Source: JAXLYE01 sp046351595 | GTDB lineage: Bacteria > Myxococcota_A > Polyangia > Palsa-1104 > JAEUJZ01 | Length of the DNA stretch: 64,000 bases | Reading direction: 5' to 3' | Assembly (NCBI GenBank): GCA_046351595.1 | Contig: JAXLYE010000009.1 | Span: 310,001-374,000 of the forward strand | Part shown: piece after piece, positions 47,485 to 55,420 of the stretch | How positions within the stretch are numbered: position 1 is the stretch's first letter | Layout: each line of letters starts with the position of its first letter | Program-made: the position numbers and the translations under genes | The notes under the pieces: model-generated | The model's input: only the letters and a program-made list of their open reading frames with translations | Told to the model about the DNA's origin: nothing | Database searches by the model: none

Positions 47485-47878
47485 GACGTTCCTTTCACCT
47501 GGCCCGCTGCGCTGCGCGGACAGAGCTCGCCAAGAGACGCCAGGTTTCCCGCTAGCCTAACCGGCCCGCGGGTTCCGTCCGGTTCTGTAATTTCAAACGC
47601 AGATATCGGACAAACAGACACTGCTGGGGAGGTCTATTCCACTAGGCGGAATAATGTCCGTTCCTCTGCGCAGGATCGAAAGGGACTGTCGGATGCTCGC
47701 TCAGCTGTAATCCCCTGTATGCGCCTGGGGGGAATGCGCAATTGGCTTCTGCGTCCGGTAAGGCTATCACTTGATCTGCCTGCCCCACGCTCTGCTGGTA
47801 AAACCGTCTTTCTTTATGTTTTCCAAAAAGCTTCCGAAGGAACTAGCTCGGCGGTATCGCTCATACCAGCGATGTGAC
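47485..47878. other. Intergenic stretch, no gene seen
   Basis: About 390 bases upstream of the RoxA-like gene, with lower GC content than the coding DNA (for example around 47580-47680 and 47810-47870). It must hold the promoter of the RoxA-like gene. No motif or coding frame could be supported. Confidence 0.45.
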
Positions 47879-48181
47879 TTACTTGGCGAGGCCGATCAGA
47901 TGCCAGGCCCGGGCAGCGGCCATCCTTCTGTGAGGAGGGTCCACCGGGCTGGGCTCCGTCGCCCGGATCCGTACGGTTTCAGCGACCGTCACGCCGTCGC
48001 ATGTCCGCTCTTGGCAGACAGACCAGACGCCGGGCGCCACGGCCTGCAGCGCTGCCGGACAATGCGTCGCCATCCCTGGCAGCAAGCTGCTCTCGCCGGG
48101 TATCGGCTCGACGTTCCCCTTGGCTACGGGGCGACACCCAACGGAACCTATCAAGATAAGGAAGATAATGTGCGCCTTCAT
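47879..48181 (-). CDS. Possible small lipoprotein or secreted protein
   Basis: 100 residues. MKAHIIFLILIGSVGC looks like a short lipoprotein signal, although Ser rather than Leu/Val is at -3. The mature part has three further Cys (THCPAA, SVCQERTC) and no known motif. Third codon positions are less GC-rich than in neighbours, and no ribosome site is visible, so it may be foreign or decaying. Confidence 0.4.
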   Translation of the reverse strand: MKAHIIFLILIGSVGCRPVAKGNVEPIPGESSLLPGMATHCPAALQAVAPGVWSVCQERTCDGVTVAETVRIRATEPSPVDPPHRRMAAARAWHLIGLAK

Positions 48182-48248
48182 GAGGTAAGGGCAATAATTG
48201 GGCAGTTAATGAGACGAGGCGCGTTTCATCATAGAGCGTACTTGGCGC

Positions 48249-48480
48249 TTCCTCCAGCGCCTTTGGCAGGCCGCGCTCGACGAAGTCACGCTTGGTCCGG
48301 TAGACCGTGGCGGTTCCCACCGACAGCGCGGCGGCGATCTGCGCGTCGCTCTGTCCGGCGTCGGCCGCCAGCAGGATCTGAGCGCGCTTGACCTTGCGCA
48401 CGCGCGGGCAGCCGCCCTGACACAGGGCGCGCAGGATCTCGCGCTCTTCGGGCTCAAGCTCGACGGTGTAGCGGATCGGG
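48249..48480 (-). mobile_element. IS630-family transposase remnant (N-terminal helix-turn-helix)
   Basis: The encoded peptide has YTVELEPEEREILRALCQG, KVKRAQILLAADAGQSDAQI and then TATVYRTKRDFVERGLPKAL. This is the N-terminal helix-turn-helix of IS630/Tc1-like transposases, including the conserved KRAxILLxADxG stretch. After ALEE the sequence stops resembling the family, and the DDE catalytic domain is absent. No inverted repeats were identified. It is a dead fragment of an insertion sequence. Confidence 0.65.
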
Positions 48481-48612
48481 GCGGCCGGGCGCGCCGCGCG
48501 CGAAGGTCTGCTTGCACCGCCCGCGCAGCCGCTCTCCACAAGACAGCGCCTGGCACGACGCCGCTCCCGAAACAGGAGGTTCCATGCCGCAGCCAACATC
48601 CCACGAGGAAGA

Positions 48613-48708
48613 TGCATCGTCGAGGCGCGCGGCGGCGCGAGCGGCGTGCAGAGCCAGCCCGAGCAGGGCAGCACGTTCTACTTCACGCTGCCGGTGCGCA
48701 CCACATAG
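48613..48708 (+). pseudogene. Histidine-kinase C-terminal tail remnant
   Basis: In frame to a TAG at 48706-48708 the codons read CIVEARGGASGVQSQPEQGS and then TFYFTLPVRTT. This is the standard end of a HATPase_c domain (IVEAHGG, then a GSTFxFTLP box). Everything upstream of it, including the N, G1 and G2 boxes and the phospho-accepting His, is missing; the IS630 remnant starts about 130 bases away. It shows that a sensor-kinase gene once ended here. Confidence 0.6.
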
Positions 48709-48714
48709 AGCAGG

Positions 48715-50742
48715 CTACAGCTCGATCTGGGCGCCCATCTCGACGACGCGGTTGGGCGGAATTCCGAAGAAGGCGGTGGCCGGGCGGGCGTTGCGCGACA
48801 GGAACCCGAACAGCGCCTTGCGCCAGTTGGCCAGGCCGGACTTGCCGGTGTTCAGCAGGGTCTCGCGGCCCAGGAAGTAGCTGGTGTCGTGCTCGGCGGT
48901 GATCAGGCCCGCTTCGCGGCTGCGTCGCAATATCTCAGGCACGTTGGGAGTCTGCATGAAGCCGAAGTGCGCGATGACCTGGAAGAAGCCCTGACCCAGG
49001 TCGCGGACGCTCACGCGGCGGGACGGCGCCACCTCGGGCACTCGGTCGGTGAGAACGGACAGGAGCACCACCTGCTCGTGCAGGAGCTTGTTGTGCTTGA
49101 AGTGGTGCAGGAGCACGACAGGAGCGCCTTCCGGATTGCCGGTCATGAACACCGCGGTCCCCTTCACGCGCGGCGGCTTCCGACCGGCGAGATCCGCCAT
49201 GAACATGTCCAGCGGCAGGCTGGCGCTCTGCACGTAGCGCTCGAGCGCGGCGCGGCCCGCCTTCCACGTCGTCATCAGCGTAAAGATGCCACCGGCGATC
49301 GCCAGCGGGATCCAGCCGCCTTCGACGATCTTGGCGGCGTTGGCGGCCAGGAACGACAGGTCGATGAGCAGGAACGCGCCGACCAGGAGCGCCGTCTTCC
49401 ACGCCGGCCACTCCCAGCGCTCGTGCGCCACGGAGGCGAACAGGATCGAGGTGATGGCCATGGTGCCGGTGACCGCGATGCCGTAGGCCGCGGCCAGGCC
49501 GGTGCTGCCCTCGACCCGGAAGGCCACGACCAGGGCCAGGCAGCCGACCATGAGGATCCAGTTGATCTCGGGGATGTAGATCTGGCCTTCCGCCTCGCCC
49601 GAGGTGTGGACGATGGTGATGCGCGGCCAGTACCCGAGCTGCACCGCCTGGCGCGTCAGCGAGTAGGAGCCCGAGATCAGCGCCTGCGACGCGATGATCG
49701 CCGCCGCCGTGGCGACGAAGACCATCGGCAGCTGCAGGAACTGCGGGATGACCTGGAAGAACGGGTTGAACGTGTCCTTGTCGAGACTCGACAGGGTCAG
49801 CATGTACGCGCCCTGGCCGAAGTAGTTGAGGAGCAGCGCCGGGAACACGATCGCGTACCAGGCCAGGCGGATCGGGCGCTGGCCGAAGTGGCCCATGTCC
49901 GCGTACAGCGCCTCGCCGCCGGTGACGCACAGCACAACCGCGGACAACAGCAGGAACCCGTGCAGCTTGTTCTGTACGAAAAAGAGCACCGCGTAATAGG
50001 GGTTCACCGCCAGCAGGATCGACGGGTTCTTGACGATCCAGAGCAGGCCGATGGTGGCGATGCTGATGAACCACAGGAGCATCATCGGACCGAACAGCGC
50101 GCCCACCTTGGCGGTGCCTCGCTTCTGCAGCGCGAACAGGAGCACCAGGATCCCGGCTGTCAGCGGCGCGATGAAGTAGTGCAGCGCCGGAAAGCGGACT
50201 TTCAGGCCCTCGACTGCGCCGAACACCGAGATGACGGGTGTGATGACGCCGTCGCCGTAGAGCAGCGCCGCGCCGAACAGGCCGAGCAGCACCAGCACCA
50301 CGCGACCGGTCTGCTTCTTCGAGACCTTGCCGCGTGGTGCGATGAGCGCGAGCAGCGACAGGATTCCTCCTTCACCATTATTATCGGCGCGCAGGATGAA
50401 CGACAGGTACTTGAAGACCACAACCAGCGTCAGCGCCCAGAAGAACAGGGACAGCACGCCGTAGATGTTCTCGGGGGTCGCGGGCACAGCATGCGCGCTG
50501 GCAAAACACTCCTTGAGCGCGTAGAGCGGCGAGGTGCCGATGTCACCGTAGACGACGCCGAGCGCACCGAGCGAGATCTTGAGCAGGTCGCTGCGGCTGC
50601 GGATCGGCGGGCCGTGGTGGACCGCTGCCACGCCTTGCCCGAGCGAGCGGCTGGAGGGAGAAGCTTGGATCTGGGGAGAGGAGGTCGGCGCCCGCTCGGT
50701 GGGAGCCTCTGCACCGGCGGGCGGATTTTCGGGCGGCTTCAT
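48715..50742 (-). CDS. kup: Kup-type potassium uptake protein
   Basis: 675 residues from the ATG at 50742; a GTG at 50805 would add 21 residues. The Kup core starts with ISLGALGVVYGDIGTSPLYA and contains RADNNGEGGILSLLALIAP, GDGVITPVISVFGAVEG and HLGRxx-like TGGEALYADMGHFG, with twelve membrane helices and a cytoplasmic C-terminal domain. Kup brings in K+ with protons. The 70-residue polar N-terminus is longer than usual. It is divergent from a damaged kdpA and kdpE, and a T-rich tandem duplication lies upstream. Confidence 0.93.
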   Translation of the reverse strand: MKPPENPPAGAEAPTERAPTSSPQIQASPSSRSLGQGVAAVHHGPPIRSRSDLLKISLGALGVVYGDIGTSPLYALKECFASAHAVPATPENIYGVLSLFFWALTLVVVFKYLSFILRADNNGEGGILSLLALIAPRGKVSKKQTGRVVLVLLGLFGAALLYGDGVITPVISVFGAVEGLKVRFPALHYFIAPLTAGILVLLFALQKRGTAKVGALFGPMMLLWFISIATIGLLWIVKNPSILLAVNPYYAVLFFVQNKLHGFLLLSAVVLCVTGGEALYADMGHFGQRPIRLAWYAIVFPALLLNYFGQGAYMLTLSSLDKDTFNPFFQVIPQFLQLPMVFVATAAAIIASQALISGSYSLTRQAVQLGYWPRITIVHTSGEAEGQIYIPEINWILMVGCLALVVAFRVEGSTGLAAAYGIAVTGTMAITSILFASVAHERWEWPAWKTALLVGAFLLIDLSFLAANAAKIVEGGWIPLAIAGGIFTLMTTWKAGRAALERYVQSASLPLDMFMADLAGRKPPRVKGTAVFMTGNPEGAPVVLLHHFKHNKLLHEQVVLLSVLTDRVPEVAPSRRVSVRDLGQGFFQVIAHFGFMQTPNVPEILRRSREAGLITAEHDTSYFLGRETLLNTGKSGLANWRKALFGFLSRNARPATAFFGIPPNRVVEMGAQIEL

Positions 50743-50781
50743 TCTGTTTCGAGGCAGCTTATCAGCGCCCGCGCGCGGCTC

Positions 50782-50826
50782 CGCATCAAGAAAAGATAAA
50801 GACACGCATCAAGAAAAGATAAAGAC
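50782..50826. repeat. 23-base tandem duplication upstream of kup
   Basis: A 22-base segment occurs at 50782-50803 and again at 50805-50826 without a mismatch, with one A between. Its minus-strand core is TTTATCTTTTCTTGATG, which is T-rich in a GC-rich genome. It lies in the 290-base gap between kup and the kdpA-like gene. Confidence 0.85.
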
Positions 50827-51032
50827 CAGGTGGCATACACCCTGCTACTTCCCGACGAGAGAGAGGCTTGAGGTGGGTGAGCCCACGTAAATCATTTATG
50901 CCGCTGAGTGATTCCGTAACCGGCCAGCGCGCAGCCTCCTGCACGGCCTGTCTTTATGAAAACTTGATTTGTGCCGCTTCCGGAATCCTGGCATCTGTCA
51001 CGAATTCACAGCAGTCCATCGGAGTGTCGTTC

Positions 51033-51617
51033 GTGAACGGTCAAGGCCTCCTTGTGGCGGCCATCAACGCGGTCGTTGTGCTGATCCTGGCCAGGCCGGT
51101 CGGCAGCTACCTCGCGCGCACCTTCTGCGGGGAGCCGACGCGGCTCGGGCGCGCGCTGCGCCCGCTGGAGCACGGCCTCTGTCGGCTCGCCGACGTCCCG
51201 TCCGGACCGGGGATCGTGAAGGAGCCCGCCCGCATGTCCTGGCCGAGCTACCTCTTGTCGCTGCTGGCGTTCAACGGAGCGCTGGTGCTGATCTTGATGG
51301 TCCTCCGGCAGGGGTCGGTGTTGCTCTCGGGGCGGGCGGACCAGGCCGCCACTTTCTTGGAGTCGGCGCAGCGCCTGATCCGGCTCTTCGCCTCGGCCGC
51401 TACGGGGCTCACGCTCGTCATCGCGCTCGCGCGAGCGCTCCGCAGGCGGACGGCCGATCCTTCCGGGAACTTCTGGGTCGATCTATTTCGCGGCACGCTC
51501 TACCTGCTGCTACCGCTCTGCGTGCTCGTGGGGCTGTGGCTCGCTCCGCAGGGGATGCTGCGCGCGCTCGTGGCGTGGCTCTTCGCGCATCCACCGCGGC
51601 TGATCCTCACGCACTGA
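51033..51617 (+). pseudogene. kdpA-like gene, internally deleted and half-length
   Basis: 194 residues from a GTG with GGAG eight bases upstream. The first 75 match the KdpA start (VVVLILARPVGSYLAR, MSWPSYLLSLLAFNGAL), and residues about 115-175 match a later KdpA segment (FASAATGLTLVIALARAL, GNFWVDLFRGTLYLLLPL). Between them the region with the first K+ selectivity filter (TNTNWQ-type motif) is missing and replaced by a short unrelated stretch. The last 350 or so residues of a normal 560-residue KdpA are also absent. kdpB and kdpC are not in the window. The frame is open, so a small membrane protein could still be made, but not a working channel. Confidence 0.7.
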
Positions 51618-51645
51618 AACCCTGCTGGCTGATCCGGTGGCTGCA

Positions 51646-52395
51646 ATGAGCACGGAAGAGCGCACAGACCGCGCCGGTGAACCGGGCCAGCCGTCCGCGC
51701 GGCAGGGCCAGCGCTCGGTCCTGATCATCGAAGATGAGCAGCCGCTGCGCCGCTCGCTGTCAGCCATGCTGTGCGTCAACAGGTATGTGGTGCAGGAAGC
51801 AGCGACCGCGCAGCAGGGCCTGGAATTCCTCGGGCAACAGCCGTTTGACATCGTCCTGCTCGATCTCGGGCTGCCGGATCTCGATGGAGTCGAGCTGACG
51901 CAGCGGGTCCGCCTGTGGACGCAGGTTCCTATCATCGTCTTGTCGGGACGTGAGCACGAGGCGGATAAGATCCGGGCGCTCGATGCGGGCGCCGATGACT
52001 ACCTGACCAAGCCGTTCGCGGTCGGGGAGCTGCTGGCGCGGATGAGAGTGGCGCTGCGGCACAGCAGCCCCCGGCTTGCAGAGCCAGCAGAGCCGGTCGT
52101 CGCGGTGGGCGAGCTGCGCGTAGACCTTGCTCATCGCCAGGTCTTCCGGGATGGCGTTGAGGTTCGCCTGACCCCGCGCGAATATCGGTTGCTGCTTGCG
52201 CTCCTGCAGCGAGCCGGCCAGGTCGCCACGCACAAGCAGCTCCTCTCGGAGGTGTGGGGGCCGGAGTTCGTTGAGCATGTGCATTACTTGCGGGTCTACA
52301 TGGCACAGCTCCGGCAGAAGCTGGAAAAGGATCCGAACCGTCCCCGGCTCCTGCGTACGGAGCCGGGGGTCGGTTATCGGCTCAAGAGCGACTGA
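51646..52395 (+). CDS. kdpE: KdpE-type response regulator (OmpR family)
   Basis: 249 residues. The receiver domain has acidic residues in VLIIEDEQ, acceptor Asp73 (IVLLDLGLPDLDG) and the Lys in DYLTKPFAVGEL. A winged-helix output domain follows (LTPREYRLLLALLQRAGQVA, VHYLRVYMAQLRQKLE, RTEPGVGYRLKSD). These features and the position after kdpA fit KdpE, which controls potassium transport genes. No KdpD sensor is in the window. An in-frame GTG start at 51637 would add three residues. Confidence 0.85.
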   Translation: MSTEERTDRAGEPGQPSARQGQRSVLIIEDEQPLRRSLSAMLCVNRYVVQEAATAQQGLEFLGQQPFDIVLLDLGLPDLDGVELTQRVRLWTQVPIIVLSGREHEADKIRALDAGADDYLTKPFAVGELLARMRVALRHSSPRLAEPAEPVVAVGELRVDLAHRQVFRDGVEVRLTPREYRLLLALLQRAGQVATHKQLLSEVWGPEFVEHVHYLRVYMAQLRQKLEKDPNRPRLLRTEPGVGYRLKSD

Positions 52396-52447
52396 AGCGT
52401 GGAGTTACCGTACGGTGCAGCTCCGCATGCAGCCGTCATACGCAGGG

Positions 52448-52466
52448 CACCGGACTTTGTCCGGTG
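52448..52466. terminator. Hairpin between kdpE and the ABC-2 operon
   Basis: CACCGGACTTTGTCCGGTG is a perfect eight-base stem with a three-base loop between two convergent transcription units. It nearly matches the hairpin at 29083-29101. No T-run. Confidence 0.4.
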
Positions 52467-52551
52467 ACAAGACCCGCGCGGGAAGCGTGCGGCCCAATGA
52501 ATAGAAGGTGTGGCTCATCGAGCCTTGCTCGATGGTGCGCTCGCAGCCCCC

Positions 52552-53358
52552 TCAGCTCACGTCCGTTCTCTCGAGGAGGTGCGCGGCCAGCGTCAGCATC
52601 AGAGCGCACAGCGGCAGCCCCAGGACGAGCGCCGCGGGCCCGAGCCACGCCGACGCGGCGTCGTTCCACAGCAGCGTAGACAGGACGAGCGTCGCGCGCA
52701 GCCTCGGGTGTCCGTCGAACACGTCGGGGCGGTAGATGAAGGCGGCGGTGGGGATCAGCGGGGCCAGCCAGACGAAGCACGCGATCATCAGCGCGTGGAA
52801 GCTGTCCCGCATCCGTACGAAGAGCGGCAAGAGGAGGCTCAGCAGCGCCAGCGCCAGCGCGACCAGGAAGACCGCGGAGCCGAGCGCGCCCGCCGCCGTC
52901 ACCTGATCCGCCGGCACGAGGTGGGGCCGCAGCGCAGCCGCCGTCACCGCAGAGACGATCAGCCCGGCCGCCGCGGCCCCGACCAGCACCGGCCACACCC
53001 GCGCGGTCAGCAGCACACGGGGCCGCAGCGGCTTGGCCAAGAGGAGCTCGAGCTGCTTCGTCTCGCGCGGGCCGACCACGGCGGCGAGCAGGCCGGCAAG
53101 GCCGACGAAGAAGGTCGTGAAGTAGGCGGCGAGCAGGTCGTTGAGCAGCAGCACCGCGGCCATTCCCTGCAGCCGGAACGCCTGCTCCATGAAGTGGATC
53201 ACGCGCGCCGGGAAGCGGTAGAGGAGCGCGTGCGTACCGAGCACCGCCAGCACGCCCCACAGCGCCATCGCGAGCGGCGCGCGCAGCGGTGCGTGGCGCA
53301 GCTCGAGCAGGAGATAGTCGCGCAGGCTGGGCAAGGTCTTGTGTGCGGCGCGGTCCAT
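52552..53358 (-). CDS. ABC-2 type permease
   Basis: 268 residues with about six hydrophobic helices (MALWGVLAVLGTHALLYRF, FFVGLAGLLAAVV, VFLVALALALLSLLLPL). PRETKQLELLLAKPLRPRVL is a recurrent motif of ABC-2 permeases (xxExxxGTLExLLSxPxxR). The start is two bases after the stop of the upstream permease gene, so the genes are co-expressed. It is the last gene of the three-gene operon. Confidence 0.8.
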   Translation of the reverse strand: MDRAAHKTLPSLRDYLLLELRHAPLRAPLAMALWGVLAVLGTHALLYRFPARVIHFMEQAFRLQGMAAVLLLNDLLAAYFTTFFVGLAGLLAAVVGPRETKQLELLLAKPLRPRVLLTARVWPVLVGAAAAGLIVSAVTAAALRPHLVPADQVTAAGALGSAVFLVALALALLSLLLPLFVRMRDSFHALMIACFVWLAPLIPTAAFIYRPDVFDGHPRLRATLVLSTLLWNDAASAWLGPAALVLGLPLCALMLTLAAHLLERTDVS

Positions 53359-53360
53359 GC

Positions 53361-54125
53361 TCAGGCCTCCACGCGGCGCACGGCCGCGGCACCAATTGCA
53401 ATGAAGAGGCAGGACAGGATGCAGAGCGCCAGCATCGGCGGCACAAGGGTCGCCGGGCCGAGCCGGTCGAGGTGACCGAGCGCCAGCGAGCCGAGCGCGA
53501 TGGGGTTCAGGCGCGCCGCGGTGCGCCACGCCGGCTGGTAGAAGCCGACCAGCGCCAGACCGACGAGCAGCCCGAGCACCTCGAAGCCAGAGAGCGCCGC
53601 GGCGCCGCGGTGCTTCAATAGGGCTGCGAGCGCGGCCACGAGCGCGGTGGCAAAGATCGCCGCGAACAGGTGCAGCGACATCGCGGCCAGGAACACGCCG
53701 GGCCGGAATCCCGGGACACGCGCCGTGAAATACAGCGCCCCCACGAGCTGCGTCCCGATGTGCAGCGTCGCCATGACCGCGCAGGCGCTGACCGCCCGCA
53801 GCGTGAAGTAGCGCGGCACCGACAGCGGCTTCGAGGCGAGCAGCGGCAGCACGCCTGCGTCGCGCTCCCACAGCAGCAGGCCGCTGGCCAGCACCACCGG
53901 AACGAAGGCGATGATCTTGTTCATCGTGAGATCCAGCCACACGTACATGAACAGCACGAACGGCTCCTGGCTGCCGAACCACAGCGTGATGGCTTCGCGG
54001 ACGTGCGGCGGCGGGCGCTCTAGCAGCGTCGGGATGGCCAGCATCGCGTAGAGCAGCATGGCGGCGCACAGCCACGTCTTGCGCTCGCGCAGCGTCGCCA
54101 GGAAGTCCAGCCACTGCAGGCGCAT
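53361..54125 (-). CDS. ABC-2 type permease
   Basis: 254 residues, multi-helix (AFVPVVLASGLLLWERDAGV, LAAMSLHLFAAIFATALVAA). The segment ERDAGVLPLLASKPLSVPRY is the ABC-2 cytoplasmic motif, as in its partner. The start ATG shares one base with the TGA of the ATPase gene (TGATG), so translation is coupled. Two different permeases and one ATPase suggest a complete exporter of the GldA/NosF type with unknown substrate. Confidence 0.8.
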   Translation of the reverse strand: MRLQWLDFLATLRERKTWLCAAMLLYAMLAIPTLLERPPPHVREAITLWFGSQEPFVLFMYVWLDLTMNKIIAFVPVVLASGLLLWERDAGVLPLLASKPLSVPRYFTLRAVSACAVMATLHIGTQLVGALYFTARVPGFRPGVFLAAMSLHLFAAIFATALVAALAALLKHRGAAALSGFEVLGLLVGLALVGFYQPAWRTAARLNPIALGSLALGHLDRLGPATLVPPMLALCILSCLFIAIGAAAVRRVEA

Positions 54126-54880
54126 CAGGCAGCCTCCTTTCGCACGAGCGATAGGTACAGCTCGTCCATCGTGCGCACGCCGTGCCGGGACTTGAGCGCC
54201 GCAAGGCCGTCGCAGGCGACGAGCCGGGCGCGGTGCAGCACGGCGACGCGTCGGCACAGCGCCTCGACGTCCGACAGGATGTGGGACGAGAACACGATGG
54301 TCACGCTGCGCTCGCGGGCCAGCTCGCGCAGAAGCTCCAAGAGGTCGTGGCGGCCGAGCGGATCGAGGCCCGAGGTCGGCTCGTCCAGGAGCAGCAGGCG
54401 GGGCTCGTTGATCAGCGCCTGGGCCAGCCCGACCTTCTGCGCCATGCCGGTCGAGAACCCGCGCAGCGCGCGATCCGCGTGCTTCACGAGGCCGAAGCGC
54501 TCGAGCAGCGCCTCGGCGCGAGCGGCCACGGTGTCGCGCGGCAGCGAGAACATCGCACCGACGTAGCGCAGGAACTGGCGGGCGGTCAGGTGGGGCGGCA
54601 GCGTATAGCTCGCGGGCAGGTAGCCGGTCGCGCGGCGGATCTCCAGCACCTCGCTGCCGCCGTCGCGACCGACCTCATGGCCCAGCACCGCCGCGCTCCC
54701 GGCCGTCGGCAGCGTCAGGCCGAGCAGCATGCGCAGGGTGGTCGTCTTGCCGGCGCCGTTGTGGCCCATGAACCCGAAGATCTCCCCCGCCTCGACCGAG
54801 AAGGTCACGTTGTCGACAGCGGTGAACTGGCCGAAGCGCTTGCAGAGGCCGCGTGCTTCGATCGCGTAGCTCGTGCTCAT
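54125..54880 (-). CDS. ABC transporter ATPase for the ABC-2 exporter
   Basis: 251 residues from the ATG at 54880, with AGGAG nine bases upstream. Walker A is GHNGAGKTTTLRML, the signature region is GFSTGMAQKVGLAQAL (a variant of LSGGQ, normal for this group), Walker B is RLLLLDEPTSGLDP and the H-loop is FSSHIL. It powers the two permeases encoded immediately downstream. An upstream in-frame extension would run through the 9-base minisatellite and is not believed. Confidence 0.9.
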   Translation of the reverse strand: MSTSYAIEARGLCKRFGQFTAVDNVTFSVEAGEIFGFMGHNGAGKTTTLRMLLGLTLPTAGSAAVLGHEVGRDGGSEVLEIRRATGYLPASYTLPPHLTARQFLRYVGAMFSLPRDTVAARAEALLERFGLVKHADRALRGFSTGMAQKVGLAQALINEPRLLLLDEPTSGLDPLGRHDLLELLRELARERSVTIVFSSHILSDVEALCRRVAVLHRARLVACDGLAALKSRHGVRTMDELYLSLVRKEAA

Positions 54881-54928
54881 CGTCTTTTTCTCCTGGCCGG
54901 TGTCGCGGGGGAGCCGCGCCGGAGCGCG

Positions 54929-55000
54929 GACTTCGGGGACTTCGAGGGCTTCGAGGGCTTCGGGGACTTCGAGGACTTCGGCGACTTCGGCGACTTCGGG
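54929..55000. repeat. Nine-base minisatellite, eight units
   Basis: Units GACTTCGGG, GACTTCGAG, GGCTTCGAG, GGCTTCGGG, GACTTCGAG, GACTTCGGC, GACTTCGGC and GACTTCGGG run without interruption. The three-codon unit would read Asp-Phe-Gly on the plus strand. It lies between the ABC-2 operon promoter region and the sigma-54 activator fragment. Confidence 0.9.
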
Positions 55001-55042
55001 GGCGCGGCCGGGCGCGCGGCGAGCCCTGCGCGGAACACCTCG

Positions 55043-55420
55043 GCGATCGCGGACAGCGCGCGCTCGCTGCACGAGCGCAGCGAGCGCGCCGGCGGTCCGT
55101 TCGTCGCCATCAACTGCTCGTCCTTGCCGGAGCCCCTCCTAGAGAGCGAGCTTTTCGGGCACACGCGCGGCGCGTTCACGGACGCGCGCAGCGCCCGCCG
55201 CGGCCTGTTCCAGCAGGCGCACGGCGGCACCCTGCTGCTCGACGAGATCGGTGATCTGCCGCTGGCGCTGCAGCCCCGCCTTCTGCGCGCGCTGCAAGAG
55301 CACAAGGTCCGCCCGGTCGGCAGCGACACCGAGGTCCCGGTCGACGTGCGTGTGCTGGCCGCCACGCACCAGGATCTGGAGGCCGCGGTGGCCGAGCGCC
55401 GCTTCCGCGGCGATCTGTTC
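55043..55420 (+). pseudogene. Sigma-54-dependent activator fragment (central AAA domain)
   Basis: About 126 codons with LHERSERAGGPFVAINCSSL, LLESELFGHTRGAFTDARSA, GGTLLLDEIGDLPLALQPRL and VPVDVRVLAATHQDLEAAVA. This is the middle of an NtrC-family AAA+ domain. The Walker A motif and any receiver are missing upstream, and the sensor-2 and DNA-binding parts downstream. The sigma-54 contact loop, normally GAFTGA, reads GAFTDA. Walker B (LLLDEIGD) is intact. No start codon with a ribosome site is near, so it is a remnant. Confidence 0.65.

Noticed and set aside
47771..48391. A 206-codon plus-strand frame over the small lipoprotein and the IS630 remnant
   Set aside because: It has no motif and runs across two better-supported minus-strand features.
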